From Uloborus plumipes (Eukaryota; Arthropoda; Arachnida; Araneae; Uloboridae): 64,000 bases of DNA. This document shows positions 24,401 to 32,958 of this stretch, in pieces. The notes under the pieces are model-generated. The model did not search any database. It worked only from the letters and a program-made list of their open reading frames with translations, and was not told the DNA's origin. Both the position numbers and the translations under genes were made by a program. Every line of letters starts with the position of its first letter. Position 1 is the first letter of the stretch. The stretch spans positions 62,001 to 126,000 of the forward strand of contig JAXGGA010002190.1 of NCBI GenBank assembly GCA_038373865.1, written 5' to 3'.

Positions 24401-27396
24401 CGATTGCCCCATCGCCCTGCCCTTGTATTCGTCCCAGTCATCTAACACTGCTGAAGTTGGCCTACAATAACGTTTTTAAGACTTGAATTTCAAAAAAACT
24501 TCCTAACATCGAAGTCAGAAACTGCTCTTTTAAAGATTCAGTTTCTCCAAAAAAAGTGCTGTGCATACACAGACAAAAATCAGATTATACATGCAAATCA
24601 TCTCTGTCAAACCAAAACTAGAAAAAAAAATAAAATTATGCATCTAATGATGCATTATACATACATACCTTTTTCTACACTGTTCAGTTCTTTCTTGCAA
24701 ATGTTTTGAAGCAGATGTCTTTGTTTGCGGCCAATGAGTTCTTCCACGATCTGTGACTTCTACCTGCATTTTATAAGAAACATATCTATCAGAAGGATAG
24801 TATTCATATTTTTCTATATAATAAAAAGTTGATTGTAACAGCATAAAATAAGTTATAAGTTGACTCTAACAATGTCACATATATGTATAGAAAAACTACT
24901 ATTCCCTCAAATTTTCTGCACATTTATGTTAATACTTCACTATTTTCTTTTAGACTACTGGTTCTAGTCCATATCTACTTAACAAGCTAGAAATATTAGC
25001 GTTGTTCAAATAAAAAGATACCGTGGGTATAAATGAACACTTTATTAAAAGCATTAACCATAAACCTGAAAACAGTACTCCCATTGATTAACTAACCAAA
25101 GGATTCTTTGTTCATAGAATTTTTGTGGCTGTGACAAGACCAAGTCCTTTACAGTGTCCTTGAGTTTCTCCTCCGAGATAACGAGTGTTGATTTCAAATG
25201 CTTTTCAAAGAACCAAACATATGGAAATCGCAGGGTGACACGTCCGAGCTATAGGGCGATAGTTAAGCTTAAATTTAGAAAGGACTTGGCCAGTACAATG
25301 TGGATAACCCTGGAGACTTGTGGACATGCATTATTATGGAGTAGCACCACACCCTTCGTAAGCAGCCTCGGTTTTTGATGAATCTGCGTAGGTTTGATCT
25401 CACAGTACGACAGTACACACATCAGAGTTGATCGTTCCTTCATCTGGCTGACACCTTCCACCGTCAGAAATCGGATAATGCATCTCTGCTCTTCTGTCAT
25501 CGAATTTTGCAATCTGACTGCCACTATCGGCAATCCACTATCGGGTCAACTGGACAGCACTGATTTGTAACAGCCTCTAATCTCTTCTACGCATGAGAGC
25601 TTCTGCATGGCTAGGAGGCATGCACTTGCACATGCTTGTATCCCTGCTGGATACTCCCATCGTATGGGTGTCTCACTTTATTCTCCCATAGCGGCAAGCG
25701 TAAATTTTTAATGATTATGTTGCAGCGACATTTGGTACCTTTTCTTTGAACACCCCTTGTCATTTTTCATTTTATTTGGTCTTAAATGCACTGTTACCCT
25801 GTTCATCCACCGTCCAATTTCTTTCCGACTCTCCCATTCTCTTTGCAGAACTTCTTTAACAAATAAATCATATTCTTGAAGATGTTTTCACAATGTAATT
25901 TTTAAGTTGTGATATTACAAGTAACGAGATTTTTAAAAAAAAATGCTTTTGACAATAATTTTTACTATAAAATAAAAGTTACTATTTTACCTTTTGCAAA
26001 CTAGGCCTAGAACTAAAAATACTTGGAACTGCATGTTCTCTCAGTCTTACACAATTTAAAGAAGTCCGGTCAATGTCTTCCTCCCGAAAGTGCTTTGAGC
26101 ACAGCTTGCTTGCTCTACTTGGCTGCCAGTTTTCTCTCCTTACAGCTCTAATCCACAGATCTCTGCGCTTTTCTTCTTTTGGAAAACTAAACATAACAGT
26201 CAATATTTTATTTCACACTATGTAAATATTGATTTCATAAATTGTTAATAATAGGATATATTTCCTGTTACTCATGATATTCATATAACTCTAAAACCAT
26301 TAGATTTAAGTTAAATAAGAAAATTTAATAGGTACACAACCAGATATTCTGCAAACAGGTTTGTTAATTTTTTTCAAAAAACAAAAGTCAATTTCTTGAT
26401 TTTAATCCAGAGTTGGTAACAAGAATTTAAATCTAGGGGTCATGTTGATGACTTGTATAAGCTTTTAGTAGAGGCGTACCGAGTAGCACTTTGGCTGAGT
26501 ACCGAGTACTCTGCCTTTCACTATTCAGCTGAGTACTGAGTACTTGGTATGACAATGATATGAAATTCCATCAATTTTCTGGAGAAAAATACATGTAATG
26601 CCTCCACAAAATTTGGCAAGACGTTTTTGCAGCTTTCTAGAAAAATTCTTAGGTTCAAAAGTTACCCGTAGAGAGTCTGCAGAATGACACAACTCTAATG
26701 GAAGCTCTTGTGTTTTGATTAATTCAGAAGCAAGGAAAGTCTTCAATTAATGCGAATAACAAAGTAATATGAATTTTCCGAAAGACAGGTGTCCTTCCGA
26801 AAGAGGGGGAGAAGGGGTGCCCGGAGGTCTGGATCCACCCCTTGGCTACAACGTCCTTGATACTCACATATAAGGCTAAGAATCAGGACATGGTTTTACT
26901 TTTTTGTGCACACACATACACGTGAGTGTGTGTGTAGTGAACTAAAAATTGAAGGGGTTTCTGATTTTTTTATATTTTTTTAGTAATATGACCACCAGAT
27001 TTTTTTTTTGTGATCAGTGCTAAAAATGTTACATTTTAAATTTTGATTCGTTTCCTTGTGTGGGTTAATTAATAACCTGCTGAATTGCCAAGCTAAACTA
27101 AGGAGCTCATTTTGCCAAGGTTTTTTTTTTAATCCATAGGAATGATTAACGATTTTTATGAAAAATTTTTTTTTTTGTTTCTCCTAATATTTTAATTTGC
27201 CCGGAGTATATAATGAGTGCGAATTGCCGATATTTTCAAAGATCATAGATTTATTAGATGCCACTTGAAATATACTTTTTACCCGAAATATAACGGGAAC
27301 AGACATACATTTTCGAGAATTTCTTTACCTGTGAAAAGAAATATCTTCATTCTTTGTAAACCGGCTCTTACAATTTATCGCCGAGCAGCTTGTCAT
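3259..27396 (-). CDS. THAP zinc finger - R1R2R3 MYB fusion protein, 10 exons, 3' end outside window
   Basis: Joined exons (5' to 3'): 27329-27396, 25991-26186, 24669-24763, 23818-23914, 17546-17698, 11858-11970, 8955-9083, 5352-5511, 5202-5277, 3259-3469. All introns are GT..AG and all phases match, giving 432 codons with no stop. THAP module: zinc ligands C4, C9, C52 and H55, W34, and the closing AVPSIF at 75-80. MYB module: tryptophans 148/168/187 (R1), 200/223/242 (R2) and 255/274/293 (R3), with recognition-helix stretches GKQCRERWHN and VIKNHW as in animal c-MYB. Residues 89-147 are a linker without a recognised domain; after R3 comes a serine-rich tail. The start is the only Met that opens a THAP domain, and an in-frame TGA lies 30 bases upstream of it. 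Expected role: nuclear, sequence-specific DNA binding; animal 3R-MYB proteins control cell-cycle genes, and THAP fingers bind DNA and recruit chromatin factors. The fusion rests on exon logic only; two neighbouring genes are the main alternative. Confidence 0.85.
3600..5200. other. intron 9 of gene 1, no feature seen
   Basis: AT-rich DNA without conserved codons or clear repeat ends. Confidence 0.5.
5202..5277 (-). CDS. gene 1 exon 9: C-terminal region
   Basis: Residues 338-362 plus one base, containing FQDHNYFPMLENTDAES. No domain is recognised. It is supported by a ctgcag acceptor, a gtaaga donor and phases that match both neighbours. Confidence 0.72.
5352..5511 (-). CDS. gene 1 exon 8: R3 recognition helix and start of the C-terminal region
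   Basis: Residues 284-337. Begins RSENVIKNHWYSNLKRK, the third helix of R3 (K290, N291 and W293 retained), followed by a serine-rich stretch around 322-337. The donor is a perfect gtaagt. Confidence 0.88.
6143..6190 (+). mobile_element. CR1-like LINE 3' tail fragment
   Basis: GGGCCCAGAGCCTG followed by a GCATTTGTATTTG tail, the same 3' end as the LINE copies ending at 16980 (plus) and 30285 (minus). Confidence 0.6.
6297..6457. mobile_element. possible pogo-like MITE
   Basis: TA followed by CAGTGGACCCC opens it, and GCGGCCAGTG followed by TA may close it. The two ends match only partly. Confidence 0.3.
6566..7283. mobile_element. hAT-like non-autonomous element
   Basis: Starts CAGGGACGTAGGAAC and ends GGTTCCTACGCCCCTG (inverted). 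AGCTAT is shared by both flanks, an imperfect remnant of an 8-bp target duplication. No coding capacity is seen. Confidence 0.6.
8628..8686. repeat. 19-bp tandem repeat, three copies
   Basis: Three exact or near-exact copies of a T-rich unit with core TTTTTTAAATAAAAC. Confidence 0.85.
8955..9083 (-). CDS. gene 1 exon 7: end of MYB R2 and first part of R3
   Basis: Residues 241-283 plus two bases. Starts RWHNYLDPKLKKTAW and runs to KRWSKMAKLLPG, supplying W242, W255 and W274. The order and spacing are those of c-MYB R2-R3. Confidence 0.9.
9748..9973. repeat. inverted repeat inside a degenerate DNA element
   Basis: About 65 bases at 9748-9815 (AAAGGTCAAATCTCATTGCA) pair with 9908-9973 (TGCATTGAGATTTGACAC). 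A GAAACACCCTGTATA motif near 10140, common at transposon ends, suggests the parent element reaches that far. Confidence 0.5.
10190..10430 (-). mobile_element. tRNA-derived SINE
   Basis: On the minus strand a TTGGCTCATAATAG A-box-like stretch precedes TCTTGGGTTCGATCC, a good RNA polymerase III B box, followed by an unrelated body of about 170 bases. Confidence 0.5.
11093..11114. repeat. (AC)n microsatellite
   Basis: Ten or so AC units in the intron between exons 6 and 7 of gene 1. Confidence 0.9.
11858..11970 (-). CDS. gene 1 exon 6: MYB repeat 2
   Basis: Residues 204-240 plus two bases. Carries EDEML, W223 and the R2 recognition helix PGRTGKQCRE, matching c-MYB. The stretch between helix 1 and W223 is about three residues longer than in c-MYB. 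Confidence 0.9.
12146..12820. mobile_element. MITE with AGGGCAGTAGCAGC termini
   Basis: TAGGGCAGTAGCAGC on the left is mirrored by GCTGCTACTGCCCTA on the right. No clear target duplication and no coding region. Confidence 0.6.
12917..12972 (+). repeat. dispersed repeat copy
   Basis: CTGCCTTAGCCCTGGCTTAG and the following bases match, inverted, 21116-21165. Confidence 0.55.
13509..13756 (-). mobile_element. MITE, family copy A
   Basis: Termini CTGCCATGCTAAGCAC and its inverse GCGCTTAGCACGGCAG; about 250 bases. The interior matches the copy at 57044-57293 in the opposite orientation. Confidence 0.7.
14330..14920. repeat. dispersed repeat with GTCGGGGGTTAAAAA end
   Basis: Contains an ATTACAAGTATTTTATTTGT - AGAAACTGGCAAC block shared with 44555-44600. 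It finishes in an ACAGACAGATACACAGAG stretch and GTGTGTCGGGGGTTAAAAA. Element type not assigned. Confidence 0.45.
14925..16555. other. gene 1 intron, no feature seen
   Basis: Low-complexity AT-rich intron; the ORF 16081-16290 has no coding character. Confidence 0.45.
16560..16983 (+). mobile_element. CR1-like LINE, 5'-truncated copy
   Basis: Carries the C-terminal end of the reverse-transcriptase ORF (16592-16915: GFSNLDYDSRLRMLNMYRLE) and the 3' UTR with a GCATTTGTATTTGTA tail. It is clearly the same family as the minus-strand copy at 30285-32790 but has more substitutions. Confidence 0.85.
17478..17524. repeat. (ATT)n microsatellite
   Basis: ATTATTATT run followed by AATAATAATAG just 3' of gene 1 exon 5. 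Confidence 0.85.
17546..17698 (-). CDS. gene 1 exon 5: MYB repeat 1
   Basis: Residues 153-203. Holds the body of R1, including YGNEDWNRIASFLPNRT and YRWEKV, and the first tryptophan of R2 in MGPWTKE. It is very close to animal c-MYB R1. It starts and ends at phase 0 with a clean tgcag acceptor and gtaaaa donor. Confidence 0.9.
17700..19200. other. gene 1 intron, no feature seen
   Basis: AT-rich, with overlapping ORFs on both strands at 18721-19044, as expected by chance in such DNA. Confidence 0.45.
19838..20215. repeat. GAGTCGGAGTC-type repeat, two to three units
   Basis: About 150-base units, each with AGAGTCGGAGTC-like runs, a CTAAAATTATAATAGTAGGA segment and a T-rich tract. The ORF 19964-20179 is an artefact of it. 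Confidence 0.6.
20351..20875. repeat. 146-bp tandem repeat, about 3.5 copies
   Basis: CGGTTCAATGTT recurs at 20351, 20498 and 20644, each followed by a GAGATCTTTCAAAC block and AGTTATTAG. The fourth copy lacks its front part. It ends in an ACACAGACAGACCGACACAC tail. Confidence 0.8.
21167..21456. mobile_element. foldback MITE
   Basis: Arms of about 65 bases (21167-21234 and 21391-21456), nearly perfect, containing CGATCCATGGACTGCAGTTT and its complement. The loop is 156 bases. An additional repeat block at 21116-21165 abuts the left arm. Confidence 0.8.
21866..22062 (+). mobile_element. tRNA-derived SINE with A-rich tail
   Basis: A tRNA-like head has an A box in TCGGCCTAGAGGTAGAG and the B box GGTTCGAATCC with a perfect five-pair T arm. 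A non-tRNA body follows, ending GGAAAAAAAATAAAC. The acceptor arm does not pair properly, so it is not a functional tRNA gene. Confidence 0.6.
22300..22957 (+). mobile_element. Helitron-like element, 3' end at CTAG
   Basis: Ends GGGCAGAGCCGGGCCACGCAGCTAG followed by T: a short GC hairpin then CTAG, as in Helitrons. The interior begins with a GTATGTGTGTACC - CGGATCTGGACGAAATTTGG segment familiar from arthropod Helitrons. The 5' end is only approximate. Confidence 0.5.
23818..23914 (-). CDS. gene 1 exon 4: linker and first tryptophan of MYB R1
   Basis: Residues 120-152, ending ARWTMSE, which is the opening of MYB repeat 1 (W148). The acceptor is a T-rich tract ending cttaag; using it restores the phase left by exon 3, whereas the later CAG acceptors would not. 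Confidence 0.75.
24669..24763 (-). CDS. gene 1 exon 3: linker
   Basis: Residues 89-119 plus two bases of codon 120. It is rich in basic and polar residues, with the stretch ERTEQCRK, which superficially resembles a MYB third helix. The start at phase 0 follows exon 2 exactly, and the donor gtatgt gives phase 2. No domain is recognised. Confidence 0.65.
25001..25756 (-). mobile_element. mariner-like element, internally deleted and decayed
   Basis: The terminal repeats GTTCAAATAAAAAGATACC and GGTACCTTTTCTTTGAACA are inverted. The minus strand encodes LLTKGVVLLHNNACP, the mariner transposase block around a catalytic aspartate, here changed to N. The C-terminal part, including SPCDFHMFGS, is in another frame. 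No functional transposase remains. Confidence 0.8.
25991..26186 (-). CDS. gene 1 exon 2: core of the THAP domain
   Basis: Residues 23-88. Contains the FP motif, W34 in a WIRAVRREN context, LCSKHF with ligands C52 and H55, and the diagnostic AVPSIF. The C9 to C52 spacing fits the C2CH consensus. The acceptor is pyrimidine-rich and ends in tttag; the donor is gtaaaa at phase 0. Confidence 0.88.
27329..27396 (-). CDS. gene 1 exon 1: start codon and first half of the THAP finger
   Basis: Encodes residues 1-22 and two bases of codon 23. It starts MTSCSAINCKSR and carries the first two zinc ligands, C4 and C9 (C-x4-C). The donor is a good gtaaag. The exon is too short to be found by ORF length; it was located by searching for a THAP start that ends in the phase demanded by the next exon. 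Confidence 0.8.
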
Positions 27397-27795
27397 TCTT
27401 ATTTTAAGTTTTATACTCTTTACATTTCACAATTAAAAAAGCTTCTAAAAACATTGCGTTCTTCTGGTTTTGTTTTTGTTTTGCATAAAGCAAGATGGCT
27501 GCCAGTTAAAATGACAGTTAGAGAGGAAGGGCCGTACGAGCCGGCGCATCAAGATTTATTAGGCAGGAATTCAAGTAAATCAGGCGATCGCAAATTACAA
27601 TCGCTACTGGAAATGAATTATATTAGAACGTTTCTTGATAAACACATCGTGACGTTTGCCTATGAAAAACGAGCTAGACGTCAGCGTGACGTTTGCCTAT
27701 GAAAAACGAGCTAGCTAAAACGTCACAGCCTACTTGGCGAATAAGGAGATCACTGACTGCTTGTGAGCTCTTATTGGCTCCACCCGTAGTGACGT
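27397..27795 (-). promoter_or_regulatory. candidate promoter region of gene 1
   Basis: Upstream of the start codon are a YY1-like AAGATGGC at about 27492-27499 and CRE-like hexamers at 27650, 27678, 27687, 27720 and 27790. CpG dinucleotides are more frequent than in the surrounding DNA. No TATA box stands out. Motif content is seen; promoter activity is inferred. Confidence 0.35.
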
Positions 27796-27881
27796 CGGTG
27801 CCAAGTTAAGTTGATGATAATGTAATTCACTTCCAGTAGCGATTGCAATTCGAAGCGATTGCAATGGTGTTTCACTTGAAT
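27569..27881. mobile_element. MITE just upstream of gene 1, with CRE-like sites
   Basis: ATTCAAGTAAA and TTTCACTTGAAT ends with inner arms CAATCGCTACTGGAA and TTCCAGTAGCGATTG. It holds a 30-base direct duplication (27648-27677 and 27685-27714) and five TGACGT/ACGTCA hexamers. It lies 173 bases upstream of the gene 1 start codon. Confidence 0.7.
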
Positions 27882-27889
27882 CACTGCTT

Positions 27890-29456
27890 AAATAGACCAT
27901 ACGATAGAATCCCGTACTGAAGGAAGAAAATAGGCCTTTTAAATTACCATTTTATGTTTTAAGATATGGCAACACTGCATTGAAACAAGTTTTGAATTTG
28001 TCATTGAGGTAAATTCATGTAGTTCGACATGTAAATTTATTTTTTTTTTCAGCTATTAAAGGCTTTTCTTTTTCTGAAAATATTATGAGTTTTGAAAATT
28101 TCTGTGGGTTTAAAAGAATAATAAAACTGAACTGTTTCAAACGAATAATTAAAACTTTATTTGTCTGTATTTGATAACGAATTTTACTCTTGTATTATTT
28201 GAATAACAGTTGAAAGATTGCAATACTCTTTCTTTGGTTATTCATGGCTCATTGTTAATAATTTTCATTACAGTAGTAATGTGCTCTGAAGGTTTTGGGG
28301 TTACTTCATGAGGAAAAACAATTTATGGATTGATTTTGGAAATTCAGACAAATGTTAGTAAGATCCTCTCTTTAATTGAATATTTAAATCTTCTTTCAGG
28401 AGTAACCATAATTTCTTTTTTCTTTTTAGCAGAATGTTATTTATTGATTTTTGATCTTTCTCGTACACATAAATTGTGTCTTTTGAAAATTGCAAAATAT
28501 TTTTTAAATTATATTTGATCTTATTTAAAGCGTTTTGTGTATGGGTCATTCCAGCGAAAATTTTGCAAATTACATCTGAAACTGTAAACTTAAGTTTATC
28601 AATTCAAATAATTTTAGCCAACTATTCATATTTTTTTTATTCTCCATTTATTTGTGTGTAATAAAATATAAATGGCTTGTACATGAGTCATTTATGAAGG
28701 GGCTTTTAATATTTTGACCACTTTGTGTGACCAAGTGGACATCTAACAGAGTGAACAAATAAGCCTTTAAATAAATAAAAAAAAAAAAAAAACAATAAAG
28801 AAAATTACCAGGTCTTGTCATTGACTTTTTGAAGGTGAAAGATTTGTTGAACTTGATCTAACTATGCTAGATCCCAGGGATTTGAAAGAAGACGAAGGCA
28901 ATTACAGAACAAGCATAACATAAAATAAGTACATTAAAAACTAATTCCGTCTTCAATTTCAAAAAATAGTATATTTGTTCAATCATTAATATGACTGTAT
29001 TGGATTAGACATCTAACAGCTCAAATTAACTATCATAAGAATAGAATTAGGCCGGCCCCTATTCGTTCCGGACAATGGAATTCAATGTAGCAAACTAATC
29101 ATTGTCGTTACACTATTTATACATCTTTAAAAAATTATCAGATGTAATGAATTGTTTATTTTATTTCCAAAAGGGCATGGAATGAGTGGACAATTCAAAA
29201 CATCGAAAATGTTGCTACATAAATACAGAATATAGTGCTCTTTCTGGGTTTTTTTTTTAATTTTTTTTATTTACGTCCAAATCGGCAAAAATTGTGTCAG
29301 AAGTATTTTTCATGCCAGGCAGTGTAATTTATTTTTCTGTTGCATTTCAGCTTCATATTAAATTGCATTTTAAGTCCTAGTGGATTTAAAACTGAAACAA
29401 GTCATTTTCTCCTTCTAACAAAGGGAAAATGTTTTGAGTCCTTTATAAATGGATTA
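27890..29456. other. intergenic region between the divergent genes, no gene seen
   Basis: AT-rich; a GGGTCATTCCAGCG motif at about 28541 resembles the end of the 51387-56236 family. No coding region or RNA gene is recognised. Confidence 0.45.
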
Positions 29457-29464
29457 TGCACAAA

Positions 29465-32400
29465 TAGGGTTGGGCATTTTGCTGGCAAAATGGTATTTTT
29501 GCCAGGACAGTGGCAAAAATGGAAAAAACTATCAAAAACAAGAAAAAAACTGCTGAATATCAAAAAATTTACTACAAAACAGTATAATTTTGACAAACTA
29601 CATTTGAGAGTAAAATCGAATTATTAATTCAAATTTCATTGGTATTAATTAAATTATTAAAATATTTTAAAATATTTCTTGAGAAAAAAAAACTTGAAAT
29701 AGAGTAGGAAAAAATGTTTCAAAACTTGTTTCAGCTATTCAGTTTTGGAAAAACAAATATGCAAATGCATTCTAATTATAGTAAAGAAGTTTAATTGAAT
29801 TTAATGAGTTTACTATTTAATGAACTTTTCATCATTGGTTACCTATAGTAGTTTAATACGAGTTCAGACATTTGAGCTTCAGAACAGTAGTAAGATACCT
29901 AAGCAAGTCATATTGTGGGGTCAGGAGTAGAAAATCGCACCTCCCTCTCTGATTCATAGAACTGAATGCGTTTACAAATAAATGGTTGTTGCTTTGGTTG
30001 TTTTTTGGCATAATTTGCATTGAATATGACCCTGTGACCCCTCGCCCACCCTGGGAAAATACAAAATGGCAGGTCTGAACATAGCTTACTGTCACTGTAA
30101 GATGATGATGTTTTAAATACTAATTATAGTTTATTTTTCTATAAATTTACATTGCCTTTATAGGATAGATCTGGCATGATCTCCCTGTTAAAAACTAACT
30201 GAAAGATAAGAATTTGTTCTTAGTTACAGCCACTAGTGCTGCGAGCATCTATGGGGGGTATAAAAGCCTTTACATTTACATGTATAAAATACAAATACAA
30301 ATACAAATGTGGCGACCAGCAGCAGGCTCAGGGCCCAACTTGGCTGGTCCTAGTCAAATTAAAGACCCCAATGAAGATCAATGGCCCTCTTAAAGCCATC
30401 TACTCCATTGCTCTTTACCGCCTCTTCCGGTAAGCTGTTCCAAGTTCCCACTACCCTGCTAAAATAGTAATTTTTTCGAGTTTCCAGGTTCGCCTGAGGT
30501 TTAAACAGCTTAAAACAATGACCCCTTGTCCTGCTTTCCTTGCAAAAATCCAACCCTGCAACATCATTCATTTTAATAAATTTAAATAACTGAATCATGT
30601 CCCCTCTGGTTCTCCGTTGCTCAAGACTATACATATTAAGCATTCTAAGTCTGGAATCATAGTCTAAATTAGAAAATCCATTTACTAACCTTGTAGCCCT
30701 TCTTTGTACCCTTTCCAATAAATTAATGTCTTTCTTCAGATAAGGAGACCAAAACTGAACAGCATACTCCAAATGAGGTCTTACCAAACTTCTATATAGA
30801 GGCAGAAGAACCTTCTTAGATTTGTTTGAAATAGATCTATTAATAAACCCAAGCATCCTATTGGCTTTGTTACTAGCTATGCTGCACTGTTGACTGGACT
30901 TGAAATCCTGATTTATTAAGACACCTAGATCCATAACATTATCTGCCCTACTAATGACTGAACCCTGTAAATAATAGCTTGTATGCTTATTTCCATGACC
31001 GAAATGCAGCACTTGACATTTCCCAACATTAACTGCCATACCCCACTTGTCTGCCCATTTAGTAATATGATCCAAATCCTGTTGCAGCTGATTTATTTGT
31101 TCGTCATTTTCTACAACCCCCATAAGTTTGACATCATCGGCAAAACAATTCATGTTTCCAGAAACATTTTCATGAATGTCATTCATAAAAATAATAAACA
31201 AAAGGGGACCTAAAACTGATCCTTGGGGAACCCCACTTAAAACTTCACTCCATTTAGAATAGTTACCCCTAACAACTACTCTTTGTTTCCTTCCTGTCAG
31301 CCAATTCCTAACCCAAACTAGAATTTTACCTCCTACCCCTATACCAGCTAATTTGCTGAGTAGTGCTACATGCGGTACCTTATCGAAAGCTTTTTGAAAA
31401 TCTATGTAAACAACATCTACGCATTTTTTGCTATCTAAAGCCAAGGTAACCTTGTCGTAGAAATGTAATAAATTAGTAGCACACGATTTACCTTTTCTGA
31501 AACCATACTGCAAACTACTCAACAGCCCATTATTTTCTAAGAAATTCATAATCTTAATTTTGATCAATGTTTCAAAAATTTTACATACCACTGAAGTCAG
31601 ACTCACAGGCCTATAATTTCCTGCATTACCTCTAGACCCTTTCTTGAAGAGTGGTGTAATGTTAGCTAGTTTCCAGTCCTCTGGCACTATCCCTGAGTTA
31701 TACGAAGCATTGAATATATTAACTATAGCGTCAACTAATTCCTCTGCACATTCTACTAGAATTTTTGGATAAATATTATCTGGTCCCGGAGCTTTTGTGG
31801 TTTTAATTTTTTTCAAATAAAGTAAAACGTCCTCCCTGGAAAATACAAAGTCCTCAAGCTGTGTAGTAGCTTGTGTCTTGCTTGTGTCAACTGTTGAGAT
31901 ACAGTTATCGTTAAAAACACTGGAAAAAAAGTCATTTAGAACATTTGCTATATCACCATCATTCTGAATTAAATTTCCATGCTCATCTACTAGTGGCCCA
32001 ATTTGACTATTTCGAACTTTCCCAGAATTTGCGTATGCAAAAAACTCCTTTGGATTCCTGTCAATATTATCTGCCAGCTTTTGTTCCAATTCTCTTTTCT
32101 GAAACCGTACCAAATACTTAAAACTACGCCTAGCCTCACAATACTGTAGCCTGTCTGCGCTGTGACCAGTTTCTTTTAATCGACGAAAAGCAGCTTGCTT
32201 ACGATTTAGAGCATCCTTAGTTTCCCTAGTGAACCACATGGGCCAAATTTTTGTGTTTACCCCTTTTCTCCTAAAAGGAACAAAATCTCCAACTGTTTTT
32301 GCTAGTTTTTCCTTAAACTCTGTCCACTGCAAATTTACATCGCTATTGTCCAAACCTGATGAAAAAACCGCTTTCAAACTCTGCCTGAGTGCGACAAAAT

Positions 32401-32958
32401 CAGTATTTCTGAAATTAGGTACAAACCTAAAATTTTTGTCTTTGTGCATATCAAACTTAATCCCAAACCTAATGCTGTTGTGGTCACTATCCCCAATATG
32501 CTCCCCTACACATAATGCCTGTACAGAGCCTTCAACATTGCAGAAAACAAGATCCAAAACAGTATCCTGCCGTGTTCCCTCAGAAACAACTTGATCTAAA
32601 AAACAGTCACCAATACAGTATCATCTCTGGCAATATATGTATAAAAAAGGGTTTTAGGAAGTAACCTCCAATCCCCTTCATGGCGTCCCTATTAAAACTT
32701 AAGCCAAGCCAGTTATCTACTTTATAGTTATACTCTCCCCTTAATTCTATAATAGTATTTACCAAAGAAGCCTTTTTCTGAGAGAGAAGGTTGAATGATG
32801 CAATGAATATTCTCAGTTAAAAAATAAACATAAACAGCTTTAAAGTAAAAATTTATAAATAAAGTTAACTATTTTTGCCACTTTGGCAAAAAGGTATTTT
32901 TACCCGGACATTTTTTTCTATGGTTTTTTCCACCTTCGCCAAAAATGTGCCAACCCTA
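29465..32958. mobile_element. hAT-like element with 8-bp target duplication, host of a nested LINE
   Basis: TAGGGTTGG opens and CCAACCCTA closes the element. The flanks at 29457-29464 and 32959-32966 are both TGCACAAA, an exact 8-bp duplication as made by hAT transposases. Subterminal TTTTGCCA-rich DNA is inverted on both sides. Without the LINE, the host is about 1 kb and non-coding. Confidence 0.8.
30285..32790 (-). mobile_element. CR1-like non-LTR retrotransposon (LINE), 5'-truncated
   Basis: One 732-codon minus-strand ORF (30359-32557) carries the end of an apurinic-type endonuclease (GDSDHNSI), then reverse transcriptase with GFRKGKSC, VYIDFQKAFDKVPH, SGVPQGSVLGPLLF and the active-site FADD, and a CR1-type C-terminus. 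About 230 further bases at the 5' side are endonuclease-like in a shifted frame. The 3' UTR ends in ATTTGT units. Confidence 0.93.

Noticed and set aside
24669..24763. An extra degenerate MYB repeat in gene 1 exon 3
   Set aside because: ERTEQCRK resembles a MYB third helix, but the preceding helices and tryptophan spacing are absent and exon phases place it as a linker.
27217..27702. 161-codon plus-strand ORF
   Set aside because: It runs antisense across gene 1 exon 1 and into the MITE, shows no recognised domain, and its end lies in the duplicated 30-mers.
28330..28661. Overlapping ORFs on both strands
   Set aside because: Chance ORFs in AT-rich intergenic DNA; no splice or domain support.
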